Origin: Trichoplax sp. H2
Lineage: Eukaryota > Placozoa > Uniplacotomia > Trichoplacea
Direction: 5' to 3'
NCBI GenBank assembly: GCA_003344405.1
Contig: NOWV01000135.1
Span: 1 to 64,000 of the forward strand
DNA: 64,000 nucleotides
Shown: one piece after another, positions 52,101-63,327 of the stretch
Layout: each line of letters starts with the position of its first letter
How positions within the stretch are numbered: position 1 is the first letter of the stretch
Notes under the pieces: model-generated
What the model saw: only the letters and a program-made list of their open reading frames with translations
Database searches by the model: none
What the model was told of the DNA's origin: nothing
Position numbers and translations under genes: made by a program

Positions 52101-53231
52101 GACTGTTATGAAATGTATTTTTACAGAAGACTTCTAATGATTAGTCGATAAAAAAATTTCTAGTTTTACCTTTATTAACTGAATGCAATATTAAGTTCAT
52201 TACTCAGGTAACTAAAAGATTGAACTGTAATGATTCTTTTACTACGTTTATAGATGTGAGACTGGTTATTTTGGAAATAACTGTCAATTTCGTGACGAGC
52301 TTGCACTTCGAAAGTATTTTGAAGATAATAGTAAGCTACGGAAAGATTCATTTGTCTACTTAATTAGCAAGAATATACTGTGGTCGATTAAAGTCTTAGA
52401 ATCACTGCCAATAATGACGCCTATTTTTACTGCTGTTGTTAGACTGGAGGGCAGTGGCCTGCATTTTTATTGCAATTAGTTGCATTCTGGCTGTTATTCT
52501 TGCGGGCTTGTTAATTCACAGTTGCAGAGCTAAGCCGTAAGTTTTTGATATAACTGTTACTCAATAAACTGACGAAATTTTATAAATAGAAATTAAATAA
52601 TCCTTTATAAAACTTTCGAATAGATAGTTTATATACTGTACATAAGCTTATACCTGCAGCACATCGAACTAAAATAGAAGAAAGTTTTAAATTAAAAGAT
52701 ATATCAATATTCTTTCTATATAGCAAAATACTCCGTAAAAAAACACTATTGCAGAAAGAATTTTAGTCGTTATCTGTTGAATGATAAGATGTAACATTTA
52801 CATAATCATGACTGTCGTATATTTAGGCAATCTGCCTCAGCAGAAATAGAATTATTAACGAAGAAATATAGACGAGAAGCAGGATTAAATGATTCTCACA
52901 GTAATACACATTCTCGAGTCCGTCAAAGCGGTACCAGACAACCCAATCTACATGACGAACATGTAAGATTTTCATCGTATTATGGCAATCACCCATTTTA
53001 AATTTACTTACAATCATGAAAATAAATAGTAATTGAACAAAGTTGACCTCGGGAAGATTTATCGGAATAATTTATTATGTTGTATTATTTTTATTCTCTT
53101 GCATCGTCTTTATAAGATACATTCATGATTTACTTGGTATTCTCGTATATTATTAGGATCTTGGCGTTTCCAATCCAACTTATTCCGGGACTGCCGGTCA
53201 CCATCATGGAAATGGAAATCAACATGCCTAA
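49189..53231 (+). CDS. Gene C: small mucin-like EGF transmembrane protein
   Basis: Exons 49189(or 49204)-49303, 50638-50760, 50859-51074, 51149-51232, 51398-51481, 51623-51667, 51936-52017, 52254-52330, 52443-52536, 52827-52962 and 53157-53231, with a continuous frame of 377 codons if it starts at ATG 49189. Order: Ser/Thr-rich stalk with repeats, one compact EGF split by a phase 2 intron (LCVSRADCNDRGPC, then CETGYFGNNC), a membrane helix (CIFIAISCILAVILAGLLI), and a tail with NPTY, ending TAA. The EGF-membrane part has the same intron plan as the 3' ends of genes A and B (a split EGF followed by a phase 1 to 2 membrane exon), so it probably derives from them. The start is weak: no signal peptide is visible, and the TTCAG at 49199-49203 looks like an acceptor. 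Confidence 0.72.
50006..50430. repeat. Diverged tandem repeat in gene C intron, about 222 bp
   Basis: Copies at about 50006-50227 and 50228-50430 within the first intron of gene C. Shared blocks include GTGATTAGTT, AACTAGGGCTTAAAAGTTG, TGACTGAAAATAA, TTGTTTGATCTTAAAA and TCATAG(C/T)AAATTA. No coding potential. Confidence 0.75.
50859..51074 (+). repeat. Gene C coding tandem repeat, 15 residues x 4
   Basis: Within the exon, four in-frame units of 45 bp run from about 50895 to 51074. The consensus is TMVPGSTMATNSSLG, with variants such as TMAPSSPLAIDSSLG and TMVSDFTMATNSSVG. Ser and Thr are dense and each unit except one has proline, which is the make-up of an O-glycosylated mucin repeat. Several NSS sequons could also carry N-glycans. 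Confidence 0.85.
51096..51593 (+). repeat. 249-bp duplication of an intron plus exon in gene C
   Basis: 51096-51344 is repeated at 51345-51593 with few mismatches. Each copy includes the acceptor TATTATAG, an 84-bp Ser/Thr/Pro-rich exon (51149-51232 and 51398-51481, SSQETVLSSTVT) and the following donor. Both exons stay phase 1-1. The near identity shows a very recent event. Confidence 0.9.
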
Positions 53232-55903
53232 CAGAAAGTGATCAACTTAAGTGAATTATTTTATTGCCAAGCGTGGCGTTGTATCTATAAGATTGATCGA
53301 ATAATTTATTGAAATAGCGTTACACTAATTTGGATCGAATTATTTTCTCAAATTGCAATCCTATTATGATATGGGCAGTAGATAACGTTGAATCTTTTTA
53401 TTGGAAGTATATTGTATATCAAGGACATGTCCTTGGGTACATTTCCACATGATTAGCACTAGAGTAATTCTAGTGAAAAGATTAAGTTAAATAGAGTCCA
53501 CTGCACTGGTATCTTACTTTTTATATTAGCATTGATATTAATGGTCTTCTACTTCAGCTTTATCATATAAAATTACAGTGGAGTATAGTTCAATTAAAGC
53601 TAGTTGCATTCGATACGATATCTTGAATTATACTACTACTTTATAATCTTTTACAATAATTATTTTATCTGTATCCTTCATGTGATACCAGAAATCACTC
53701 AATATGAATAGAATTGTCCCTTTGCTTGGGCAATTTGATCCGTCATAGCTGTTTGACCGTTAGAAATTTGAAGTCTTTAAAGTTTAAACAAGTCCCAGCG
53801 ACTTATATTATCCATCTGCAATCGGCATTTTTTTATATTGTACTCGCATACTTTATGCGCCACCATAACTCCTGCTAAAAATATTTTTAAACTTAGTAAA
53901 CTATATGGCAGGATATTTCTGTTTTAATTTTGAGTTTAAAAGCAATCGATTTCATTTTTCAACGTCAGTCATGATAATTTATCTGCTATTGAATAGTATG
54001 AAAAGATGGTTCTATTTATCAGTCATTACATGCAAGGATAGCGATAATACCAATGTTTAAAAAATGTATTTCACGATATTTACGGATTTAACTGTATTTT
54101 CAATAGTAGAAATTTCACTATTATAGATTCTTTTGGTATAGCAATTTCCTATATGCTAATCTTGTTATTTATAGCTGATTGGACAAAATAATAGATGTTT
54201 TTGTTCGCCACTACCACATGAATTTATATCTGTCTGCTGTATTAATGTTGGAATAAATCAAATGTTCCTAAACGCCTTAAAAAAATGGAGCACATCCTAT
54301 ATCCTCTATGTATATACGCATATATTCAAATTGGAGTGTCCGCTTTTTGCCTAATACGTCTTCGCGATGGAAGAAATGGTTATGTAGGTTAAAATCCTGC
54401 ATACACACACACACATACATGCGTATAATCTACCGTATGAAAATTTAAAGTTTTGATTAGTTAAAATAAGAACAATTTCTTCACCATACGTGTTCGCAAA
54501 GGGAATAAATACTCAACTGTACATGTCATTGACATTATCCAACCTAGCACAAGTACATTAGCTATGTTGGATAGTATCAATTACACAAAAAGTAAACAGT
54601 ATTTCTCTCTCTCCTCATTTTCAACAATCAAGCTATTTTAGTTTACATAATACGGGTGAAAGTATCGTCTACCAGTGAATATTTAACCAACAAACTGAGA
54701 GATTGTTATTTATAGTTTGCAACGTAGGCACTGATAGGCGGCACAGCACACTTACCACCACTCTAACCTAATAATTCTAACACTTGGTTAGTGAGACCAT
54801 TATTGCATCCATTTCAAATGCAATCATATAACGAATATTTACATCGATTATACTTACGATTGACTGCCTGTTCTACGTGATATCGACTGATACGAATATC
54901 TAGCGAATTATTGTTATAGAGAAGCAGATACTGTAATCCATTTGATTTATGATTTGTAATCACGTGAAGGAGTGATAGATTCTCATGTAAGATATTCCTG
55001 TGGAGAAATAGCAATTCCTTGCGAGTAACTTTTGTACATCCTCATAATTGGCAAACAAAATCACATTGGCTAACACGTATGTTAACTACAGCATAGAACT
55101 GCTCCAATGTCTACGAGAATGATTGACCATATTTCTAATTTACCAGCATGATAGTAATGATTCGCTATTGCATAGATCCAGTCAGCGGGCATAATACAAC
55201 TGCAATTACTTTTGCGATGTTATTAGAGTAAGGAAATGTCTAATCTACTTACAATTTAGACGTATCGCCTGTGCAAGTGTGCATGTACTGTAAGTTGGAG
55301 GTAAATAATCTTTTGCCTAGATGACAACTTGATTACATCGTCGATAGGAAAGTTCATCCATATATCTGCAATTTTTGGCCTCCTTTTATTATAATACAGT
55401 ATCTACCTAAGATATTACAATGCTGTCCATTTGGAAAGGTTACCAGTAGCATATCGACCAGATAATAACAAATCATAAAGCTTACGCATATTGACTAAAC
55501 TCTATCGTATTCCACACACAGTACAGTAGTATAAATCTCTCTCTATCCCTACTGTACATGCGTCCAAAAAGACGAAATATTATTATGTACATCCATGAAG
55601 AAAGGTCTACTACGTCTTATAATGCATATCATTACTGCTACCTGTAGTAAATATTTTAACAACCATTCAAAGTAATAAGCAAAAAATAGAATGAAAAGGC
55701 ATTACTTGCGATCGGTACCATAGCAAAAGTGCTTGGGCAAAGTTAGAGTCATGGTTTGCATGCCCAATTGCCCATGTCTAGTATGCCAAATGTAAACATT
55801 CATTTGCTTATGATAGGAACAAGGTCCTTCCTTTACTTCCAAATGTGATACGTTGGCCTTTTTTGGATGCCATCGCACGGACTCTAGCAGGAGACTTGTA
55901 ACA
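53232..55903. other. Spacer between gene C and the Mis18-like gene
   Basis: About 2.7 kb, AT-rich, between the 3' ends of two convergent genes. It contains a short CA-type microsatellite at about 54402-54418. No exon or RNA gene was recognised. One minus-strand frame at 54814-55014 has no supporting pattern. Confidence 0.5.
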
Positions 55904-56524
55904 CTATGGTATGCCAGCAGATGCTTCTAGCCTATCGACACGTTGGGATAGCAAAAGCAGTAGATGTTTCATCTTGAATAGATCGGAGCTGATCTTTTCC
56001 ATGTTGGTATCACTGGCTGTACTGACTGCAGAGACACTATTATCCGTGACATCGGTCTCTTGCTTGGATATAAACTGGCCTAAATGATAAATTTTCAATT
56101 TATTGAGTTTGAAAGCATATCTTGATTGAATTGGCGATTTTGACTGAAATGGTGATTGATATTTTCGACCTAAAACAGTGTTGCAATGATAGCAAGCTAA
56201 ACGTTGATAGGAGCAACCTTTGCGAGAGCCTCTCTTTAATGTCACTAACTTGGTGCCAACATCGACAGCATCGGTGACTGAATCGAGAGTAATAAATTCG
56301 ATGTCGTCGTTAGAATCGACAGCAGATAGAGTATCACCGACAATATTGAAGCAATTATTGCATTGGAGAACTGCTGGATTATCTTTCAATTCTTCCTCCA
56401 TAATGTTAATTGACGATCTTGCACGAACCGGTGTAATATTGATTGCATCAACAAATTTGACAACAGGAAGATTGCACAGTCGAATAGAGACTTTTACAGA
56501 CCGATCATTGCTATTGACGCTATC
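55904..56524 (-). CDS. Mis18-like centromere protein
   Basis: Minus-strand frame ending at TAA/TAG near 55904. It has two CxxC motifs, CNNC and, about 55 residues on, CYHC, with SRKGCSYQRLACYHCNTVLG around the second: the zinc-binding layout of the Mis18/Yippee-like domain. The C-terminal part holds a short amphipathic, coiled-coil-like helix (LFKMKHLLLLLSQRVDRLEA), as in Mis18 alpha/beta, where such helices drive oligomerisation. Mis18 proteins license centromeres for CENP-A loading in the nucleus. An ATG at 56401 gives 165 residues, but the frame is open up to an acceptor-like TGGTGTAG just before 56524, so an upstream first exon is likely; vertebrate Mis18 proteins are about 230 residues. 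Alpha versus beta type cannot be told. Confidence 0.78.
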   Translation of the reverse strand, partial: DSVNSNDRSVKVSIRLCNLPVVKFVDAINITPVRARSSINIMEEELKDNPAVLQCNNCFNIVGDTLSAVDSNDDIEFITLDSVTDAVDVGTKLVTLKRGSRKGCSYQRLACYHCNTVLGRKYQSPFQSKSPIQSRYAFKLNKLKIYHLGQFISKQETDVTDNSVSAVSTASDTNMEKISSDLFKMKHLLLLLSQRVDRLEASAGIP

Positions 56525-57119
56525 CTACACCAAAAGTAATAGTATTTCCCTACGATAGCGTGATCATTCTTGCTAATAAGGTGTTGATAAAGCTGAAATA
56601 ATCAGCCTTTAACCAATTATTTTCTTGATTTAGAAGTTGAAAGTGCTGCTAGCAGTGGTGGAATAGTCGCAGTCAACTGATTTGGGCACCTTATTGTATA
56701 CTTTAATATCAGTTTTTGACTACTACGGCACTTTGCCGGACGGACAGGATAGACTGAATACGATGCTGTATACTGTACGATACAGTGCATTTTATTATAT
56801 ACTTCTGTAGGCGTAGTCAAAAATGTCCAACGACTAGTAAGTAAAGACTTGATGTCCGCTGATTATTTATTTATTTTTTTCCAGCTATTTATCCACTTGA
56901 ATTTCTTCTACTACTACTGCAAGTGGATTTTCTTTCCTCTAGTAGTCATTAAGTTGTTGTGTAGTCCTGCTGCATGTAAGAATGATCCCTTCGAGGTCTT
57001 ACTTGAGCAATGTAGAAGAATAATTGACACTCAAATTGAGTAGTGTTGGTGCATGAGAAGACTGTTGTTAGCCATGACTGCCTTCACCATGGCAGCGTAG
57101 TGTTACAAGATGGATAACT

Positions 57120-57760
57120 TACTTTGCAAGTTGCAACGCGTTAGTAGATGGCATTTTTTAATTACGTTTATAGCCCCTTGTACTATAAAGGCATGCAATA
57201 CAGCTCCTTTTAGATATTCATAATTTGCTAGAACAATTGCAGCATTCCTATGATGTTGATGGTCTATGTTGCAGAGCTCATCAACGAATATTGCAACGCG
57301 CTAGCACAAGAATTGGCGAGAAACATACAATTTGAACATTTTTTTATTGCGTTTATAGCCCCCTTCTAGTATTCTGACGTGTAATCGAGCTCATTTTTTT
57401 TAAACATCCATCATTGGCTACAACAATGTTAGTTAGCATTACTACTGTGTTGATGGACCATTTTGCTGCACAGCATAGCTCATGCAGGCGTTAATGCCTG
57501 CTAGCTGTTACATGAATCCATCATAACACGTAATTTGTGAACTTTTGCGATTGCCTACATGATCCCTTTCTACGATGCAGGTATACAGCACAGTATTGTG
57601 GAGCTCATTGAAGATATTTATCCTTCAGTAGGACACAATTCTAGCATTGATATCATGTTGGGCGTCCATTCGCCTGTGCTAGATCTCTTTCTCGTAGTCC
57701 TTGCGTTGGTCCATGAGCTAGCATTGCAACGCGTTGATAGTAAAGAATTACACTGGAATA
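57120..57760. repeat. Diverged tandem repeats around GCAACGCG
   Basis: Similar segments start with TTGCAACGCG(T/C)TAG at about 57129, 57292 and 57724, followed in two cases by a T-run and TTATAGCCCC. Other shared blocks are GAGCTCAT and CATAGCTCATGCA-like stretches. Spacing is irregular, so this is an old, decayed duplication. Function unknown. Confidence 0.5.
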
Positions 57761-58729
57761 AATATGTAGGCATGGAGATAGCTCATTTTTATATAATTAT
57801 TTATTATATAATTCATTATAACAATTTAGCCTTTTTTATTGGATTAATGGTCCACTCTTAATGGCTTAAGGCTTGCTCATGCAGCATAACGGATTGGGTT
57901 GCTGATAGCTTCTAGCAGATGTGAAGCCCTGTTTGCTGCAAAAGCACTATCGATAACCCTGGCCCCTAAAGTTTTGGACATGTCCAAAGGTTGTAGATGA
58001 AAGGTTTATTACCTTTAGGCTACAACTGACAGAGGGTAAATGCCAATCCAATAGCTCAGTACTTGAGTATTAAGGAAGAGTAATTAATCTATCAAAAAGA
58101 AGTCCAATGAATAATGTACGAACGGTAAAAGTTCGAAATTTGATGAAGTCATTACCTTCATGTACATCATCATCCTACAAAGTCTACGAAAGCCAATCCA
58201 ATGATAAAAGTTTGAATGAGTAAAAGTACTGTCCAAAGTAATACTCAAGATAGTCGCTAGCGCCACTAGTAAAATCCTAAATGACAGTACTGGATTATCA
58301 AGATGTCATTTAACTTGGGCTCCATTGGATGGACTACAAGTGTTATTTGTACCACAAAAAAAAACTTTTCGGTATAGGAGCTATCCCGTGGAATTGATGC
58401 ATTTTGTCATGAGGAAGAATGTCGACTTTTATTACAGTCACGCACATTTTATAGACGAAAGTCACATCATGGCAGGTACCATTTCCACTACATAGAATAA
58501 TGCACGTATCAATAAAGGCAATGAATGACTAACATTTAAAAAATAGGGGAAAATGATTTCCATTTTATGGAAGAAAATGATATCATGTCATAGCTCCATT
58601 TTCCATTGCATAAGATGATATCAATAAGGGTAATAATTACTCAGAATTCCAAATAATTCAGGCATTGGCCAACTTTGACTTTGTCTATAGTTCTACGCTG
58701 TAATTTATCGTCAAACTCTCATATTGGCC

Positions 58730-59100
58730 AGTAGCTGAATTCGACAGTACAGTAGCGATGAATTTTATCCATTTTATTGTAACAACCAATGTCCATTCTC
58801 ATATTGCCTAGTACCTGAATTCGATAGGAGTTCAGTAAAGATATAGTTTAGCTGATAGAAAGCGTTGTTTGAGTCATCAAAATTTGGCAGTTTGGCAACC
58901 ATTCCATGAATTATATCCATTTCATTGTAACAACCAATGTCCGCTCCCATAAGAGCCAGTGCCTGAATTCGACGCTAGTTCAGTAAAGATATAATCTAAC
59001 TGACAGGAAGCGTTGTTTAAGCCATTAAAGTTTGGCAGTCTAGCAGCCATTCCATGAATATTATCCATTTCATTATGACAACAAATATTCATATTAACCA
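58730..59100. repeat. Tandem repeat of about 148 bp, 2.5 copies
   Basis: Blocks such as CCTGAATTCGA, GTTCAGTAAAGATATA, GAAGCGTTGTTT, TTTGGCAGT and ATTATATCCATTTCATT recur with a period near 148 bp (for example 58901 and 59049). The period is not a multiple of three, so although minus-strand frames of over 50 codons run through each copy, a translated repeat across copies is unlikely. Confidence 0.7.
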
Positions 59101-59825
59101 GTCATTCAAATTTTTAAAATGAAAGTTACACTCTAGACAGTAGTAACATTTTCCACTGCGTATCTTCTATACTCTGTGAATACAATATCGGCCATCTCAG
59201 AAGTTACCAATCCGCCGAAACAGATGTAATCTCGATCCATTTCTTTCAGCTAGTCCTTGCTTCATCATGCTCATTCTAACTACACTGTTGTAGCTGAAAG
59301 ATTGTTCTATCCTTCCCTGTTTAACGTTGCATCTTGAATAACTACGTTGCTATCAAAGAGCAGAGGCAGCTTTCCCAAAACATCGTGGCCTTCTGTGGTT
59401 GGTTGGGTCAAATAATGACAGTAATTAATGAACTAATTAATTCATTCAAAAGTCTTTTTTATTTCCGCAAGCTTTTATACCAGCTTATATTGGCTTAACA
59501 CAATTTCCACTGGTATACTAGATGGTGTATTGTACCCGTAGTCTATAGTAGTTCATATACCATCTTCTCCATATTTAACGGCATAACCAGTTAGCAATTT
59601 TTTGACTCTACTGTACACTGGCTCTCTTCAACTTTCACCATTAATTTTTAATCGTATTGTATGAGATGATCAATTACAACAACTAAACAAAAAGTATCCA
59701 CAACTGTGCAGTATACTACATTGATATCAGAATCGGAAGAGTTTCTCTTTTACCAGCTAATTTTAAATTTGCAACTTTCCATCTTCATTTATCGTCCATA
59801 ATTCAATCCATTCAAAAAGAAAAGC

Positions 59826-61715
59826 ATGAATGCAATCCATTGGACTGCGTTAATCATCTTCATTTCATATCTGACATTTACTACAGCGTTTGGCCAACTA
59901 GAAGGTAACATGCTACGGATGCTTTCTACTGTCAGAGACCGTCAAAATGTTGTATCTATTATAGCTTTCATACGTACTATATCGGACAACATCGCAGGCA
60001 AACTGATAATCCTGACTAGTCTAGACCATTCCTTCTCCATACAGATCGTTGTTGCTGCATTTCGGAGAGAACGCATTTTTATAGCTGTGCATCGTTTCCT
60101 ACAGTTGCTGCATTACTTTCTAGGGGTTCTTGTTTGTCATGAATAAATGCATTAAAGCATCCAACCCTGATCGTTACTGACATCCTACTACGCCTGCTTT
60201 CTACTTCGAATTACTTGGCTTACCATCGTTGTAAATCAATCATCTATAGTAACAGCACACCAAGAAAGTTAACTTGTCTAATCTTCAATATCTATTTATC
60301 ACCTATTAGTAGGGGCTAGTCCATCATCATGATCATTTCATTCTGTACAATAACAAGAAAGTTGAAATATCTTTGCTGTATAAGTAGTATACAACAGTAC
60401 AAAGAATGGAACTCAACGACTGTATTATTCTCTTTTCTAGGTACAAAATTATATTGTGATGGATGTAAAGCGACGGTTAAAGGTAAATGAATTTAAAAGA
60501 CTAAATCTAAAAATAAGATCCTGTTACTGTAGCATTAATTACTAAAAAGATTTGAACTTGGTTATCGATCGTAGTACTCGTAGATAATTCAGATCAAATA
60601 AATAAGAAATGGTAATCTTTAAAAGACACCACAGATGCCCATCGAATGTACTTGAATAGTATTCAATTACTTTCTTGGATCCAGTACAGCCTATATAGTA
60701 TATGTACTCATAGGAATGCATACTATACATTTATTTGCGATTCTTGCAACATGAAGGCAAATTTGTTTACCATGTTCTTACGAACACGGCTACCACATCA
60801 TTTTAAAATAGGATTACATGCTGTCATACTTGTGTAAGTTATGGTTCTCAATACAAAATAGAGTGGCCCAATTTCATTGTTTCTCGTTGTCTGTAGTATT
60901 AATGCAGTTAGCTTTTTTCAATGTTGTTATATCGATTCATCGATATTGCATTATTTATTGTTTACTTTTCGTACGATTTAGAAATGATGGCGGTTATCCA
61001 TAAAAGAAAAATGTCCGAACCACTGGATGTGGCTGTGGTAGAAGCCTTTGAAGTATGTTCATCTGTTGACCTATTTAGGAAATACGAGTATCCACCACCT
61101 GATAACTTAAAAGTCTGTAATCACCTTCTCGGTAAGTGGTTAGCATTTCCATTTATCAAATTTAAAGAGTATTAGCGATAGATGATAAAGGATAGGTTAT
61201 GGATGAGGGAACAGAATGAGAACTGGCTCTTACAGTAGGACGTTAGGAACAATACCTTACTTTCAAAAATACAGTAATCCTTTAAAATTTTAGTCATTCT
61301 TCTGCACTTCTTATATTCTTGTTTAGTATCATAAACTCAATGTTCTAGCATAGATTGTAGATTGGATTCTCAAAAATTAGTTTAGATCGTAATCTTGATT
61401 TTTATTGATAGATACATTATGTACGTACAGTACATGGCTGCTTAAACTTAAAATCCAATAATTAATTTCTATTAATTATTAGTTGGCTAGAAGGATAGAA
61501 AAGAATTAAATAACTAATACATGGATTTTTATTGCTGTCACCTTTATATCCTAGACAAATATGAGGAAGAAATCGAAATGCTATTAATGAAGAAAGTTGA
61601 GGATCCTGAACAAAAGATTTGCTTCGAACTTTCTAAAGCCTGCGGTGGAAATACTACTGGCAAGGACTCAAAATTAACCAGTGAAAAAAACAATGAAAAT
61701 AAAGATGAATTATAA
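59826..61715 (+). CDS. Canopy-like saposin-fold ER protein with KDEL
   Basis: Four exons: 59826-59904, 60441-60482, 60982-61131 and 61555-61715, all joined in phase 1, giving 143 residues. The N-terminus is a hydrophobic signal peptide (HWTALIIFISYLTFTTAFG). The mature part has six cysteines in the canopy/MSAP layout: LYCDGCKATVK, FEVCSSV, KVCNHLL, then KICFELSKAC. DKYEEEIEMLL matches the acidic helix seen in CNPY proteins. The C-terminus is NKDEL, an ER retention signal, then TAA. Canopy proteins act in the ER as co-chaperones or receptor-maturation factors. It is shorter than vertebrate CNPY1/2 (about 180), with a short first helix pair. Which CNPY subgroup it belongs to is unclear. Confidence 0.85.
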
Positions 61716-63327
61716 TTTTCTAGGCCTTAAAACAAATTTTTAAGATATCGATGATTGTACAGCATTACTTTTAGTTTCTTGTTTAATGTTTACGGCCTGT
61801 GTTATAACTTATAAGCATAGTTAATCTCCATTTAATTTAATAATATTATCTTGGTTTAAAGCGTTTCCTTTTTCGGTCTATTAAAGATAAAGTTATGCTT
61901 TACTGTAGTGAGATTATGTAGATGCATATGTGCCTGTGTTTATATCTCGATTCTTTTCTGCGTAGACTATTAGCGAAAATATTGCTATAATAGTACCTTA
62001 GCTATTAGCAATCTACTTACGAAGAGTATAATGGATCCACTGGTAACAATAGCGACACAAATGCTACAAATTTATCAGATTAGCAAGAGGCTAACGTTCC
62101 TTACCTTAGTCTGATCATTAATCTTCTAAATTTATTTCCTAGGTGTATCCTATCTATTTCTACTATCCACTACACTATATGAAGAGTTCTTTCAATACTA
62201 TTTATTATTTAACATCGCATGTATTAATATTGTTAATAAATACACAACACATAATATTTAAGGTAGTAATTTACAAGATGTCATAAGACAATGTATGTTC
62301 TTAAACAATTTAAAGTTGCTAAATGCCATGTTGCTGTCAATAAGACATTAACTCAGTTGTAGTTAAGAAAGTCTTAACAATACTGTGCAACTGTGAGCTT
62401 AAATCAATGTTAAAGGGCAGCAAAACTGATAAACACTCCTAACATAGCTTCAACTAATTAACGATCTCATTTCACTTACGAATTAATTTCAAGATAAACC
62501 AGATCAATATTACAATGTTAGAAAAGTGCAGATACGGGATTACATGGCTATGCTTTACTAAAATGCGTATAGGAGAAATAGTTGATTCACAATCACAATA
62601 GCTAATGTTGTGGAGAGGGGGTACTAATAGTCACATAAAAATACGTACAAGGGCTTTTTGTTGCGTAAAAAGTATATCAGACTGTAAATAAATAATAAAC
62701 TATAAAGATTAGTGCACTCCCGTAAGTCCAAGGTTTCTACGGTGAGATCGTTATTGAAACTTAAACTTATCCGGCAATGCATTATTAACAATGTCATAAA
62801 ACTTACCTTATTTGTGCTGAACTGTACATGTAACTTATCACATCAGCCTCGAAACACTAATCTAAGCTAATCATCAATTTTACTCCGATCAATATACGTA
62901 TCGTCACTGGACGTTTCGAAATCTATCATCTTTGAAGCGTACTAACAAATAAATAAGAGACGTGCCACTATCAGAAACAAGGCTGGTGCATAATTATCCT
63001 AACTAAACAACTTTGTACAATTTCAAAATTGATGTTCTTAAAACAACTTCAGTAACTCGGTTAAATCAATTCGAAGTCCAAATAAACAGTATTTTAGATC
63101 AAATTTTATTTTGCATCAGGTATTTACTTTTACAATTTCATCTACACTTAAGAAAATACCATAATAGTAAAATGTTCGTGTACATTATGATTCATTTGAA
63201 GAAGTCAAAAAAAATTTGTCATTTTTACCTTTTATAATATTAATAAAGGAAATTGATATAATAATAATAAAGAAATTAAACAAGACTATCGACCACATTT
63301 ACGGTCAAACATCAAAAAAGAAATTGT
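61716..63327. other. Spacer between canopy-like gene and CCT5
   Basis: About 1.6 kb between convergent genes, no exon recognised. The frame at 63013-63237 starts without ATG, is rich in Phe, Ile and Lys, and overlaps the expected 3' UTR of CCT5. Confidence 0.5.

Larger units (their letters stand above)
56525..59825. other. Region between Mis18-like and canopy-like genes
   Basis: About 3.3 kb holding the likely 5' end of the minus-strand Mis18-like gene and the promoter of the plus-strand canopy-like gene. It contains two clusters of diverged tandem repeats (57120-57760 and 58730-59100). Several open stretches of 40-95 codons exist on both strands, for instance plus strand about 58218-58497 and minus strand about 59143-59255, but none matches a family I recognise. 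Confidence 0.45.

Noticed and set aside
57559-57861. 100-codon plus-strand frame in the Mis18-canopy spacer
   Set aside because: It lies in decayed tandem repeats whose other copies are not open in the same frame.
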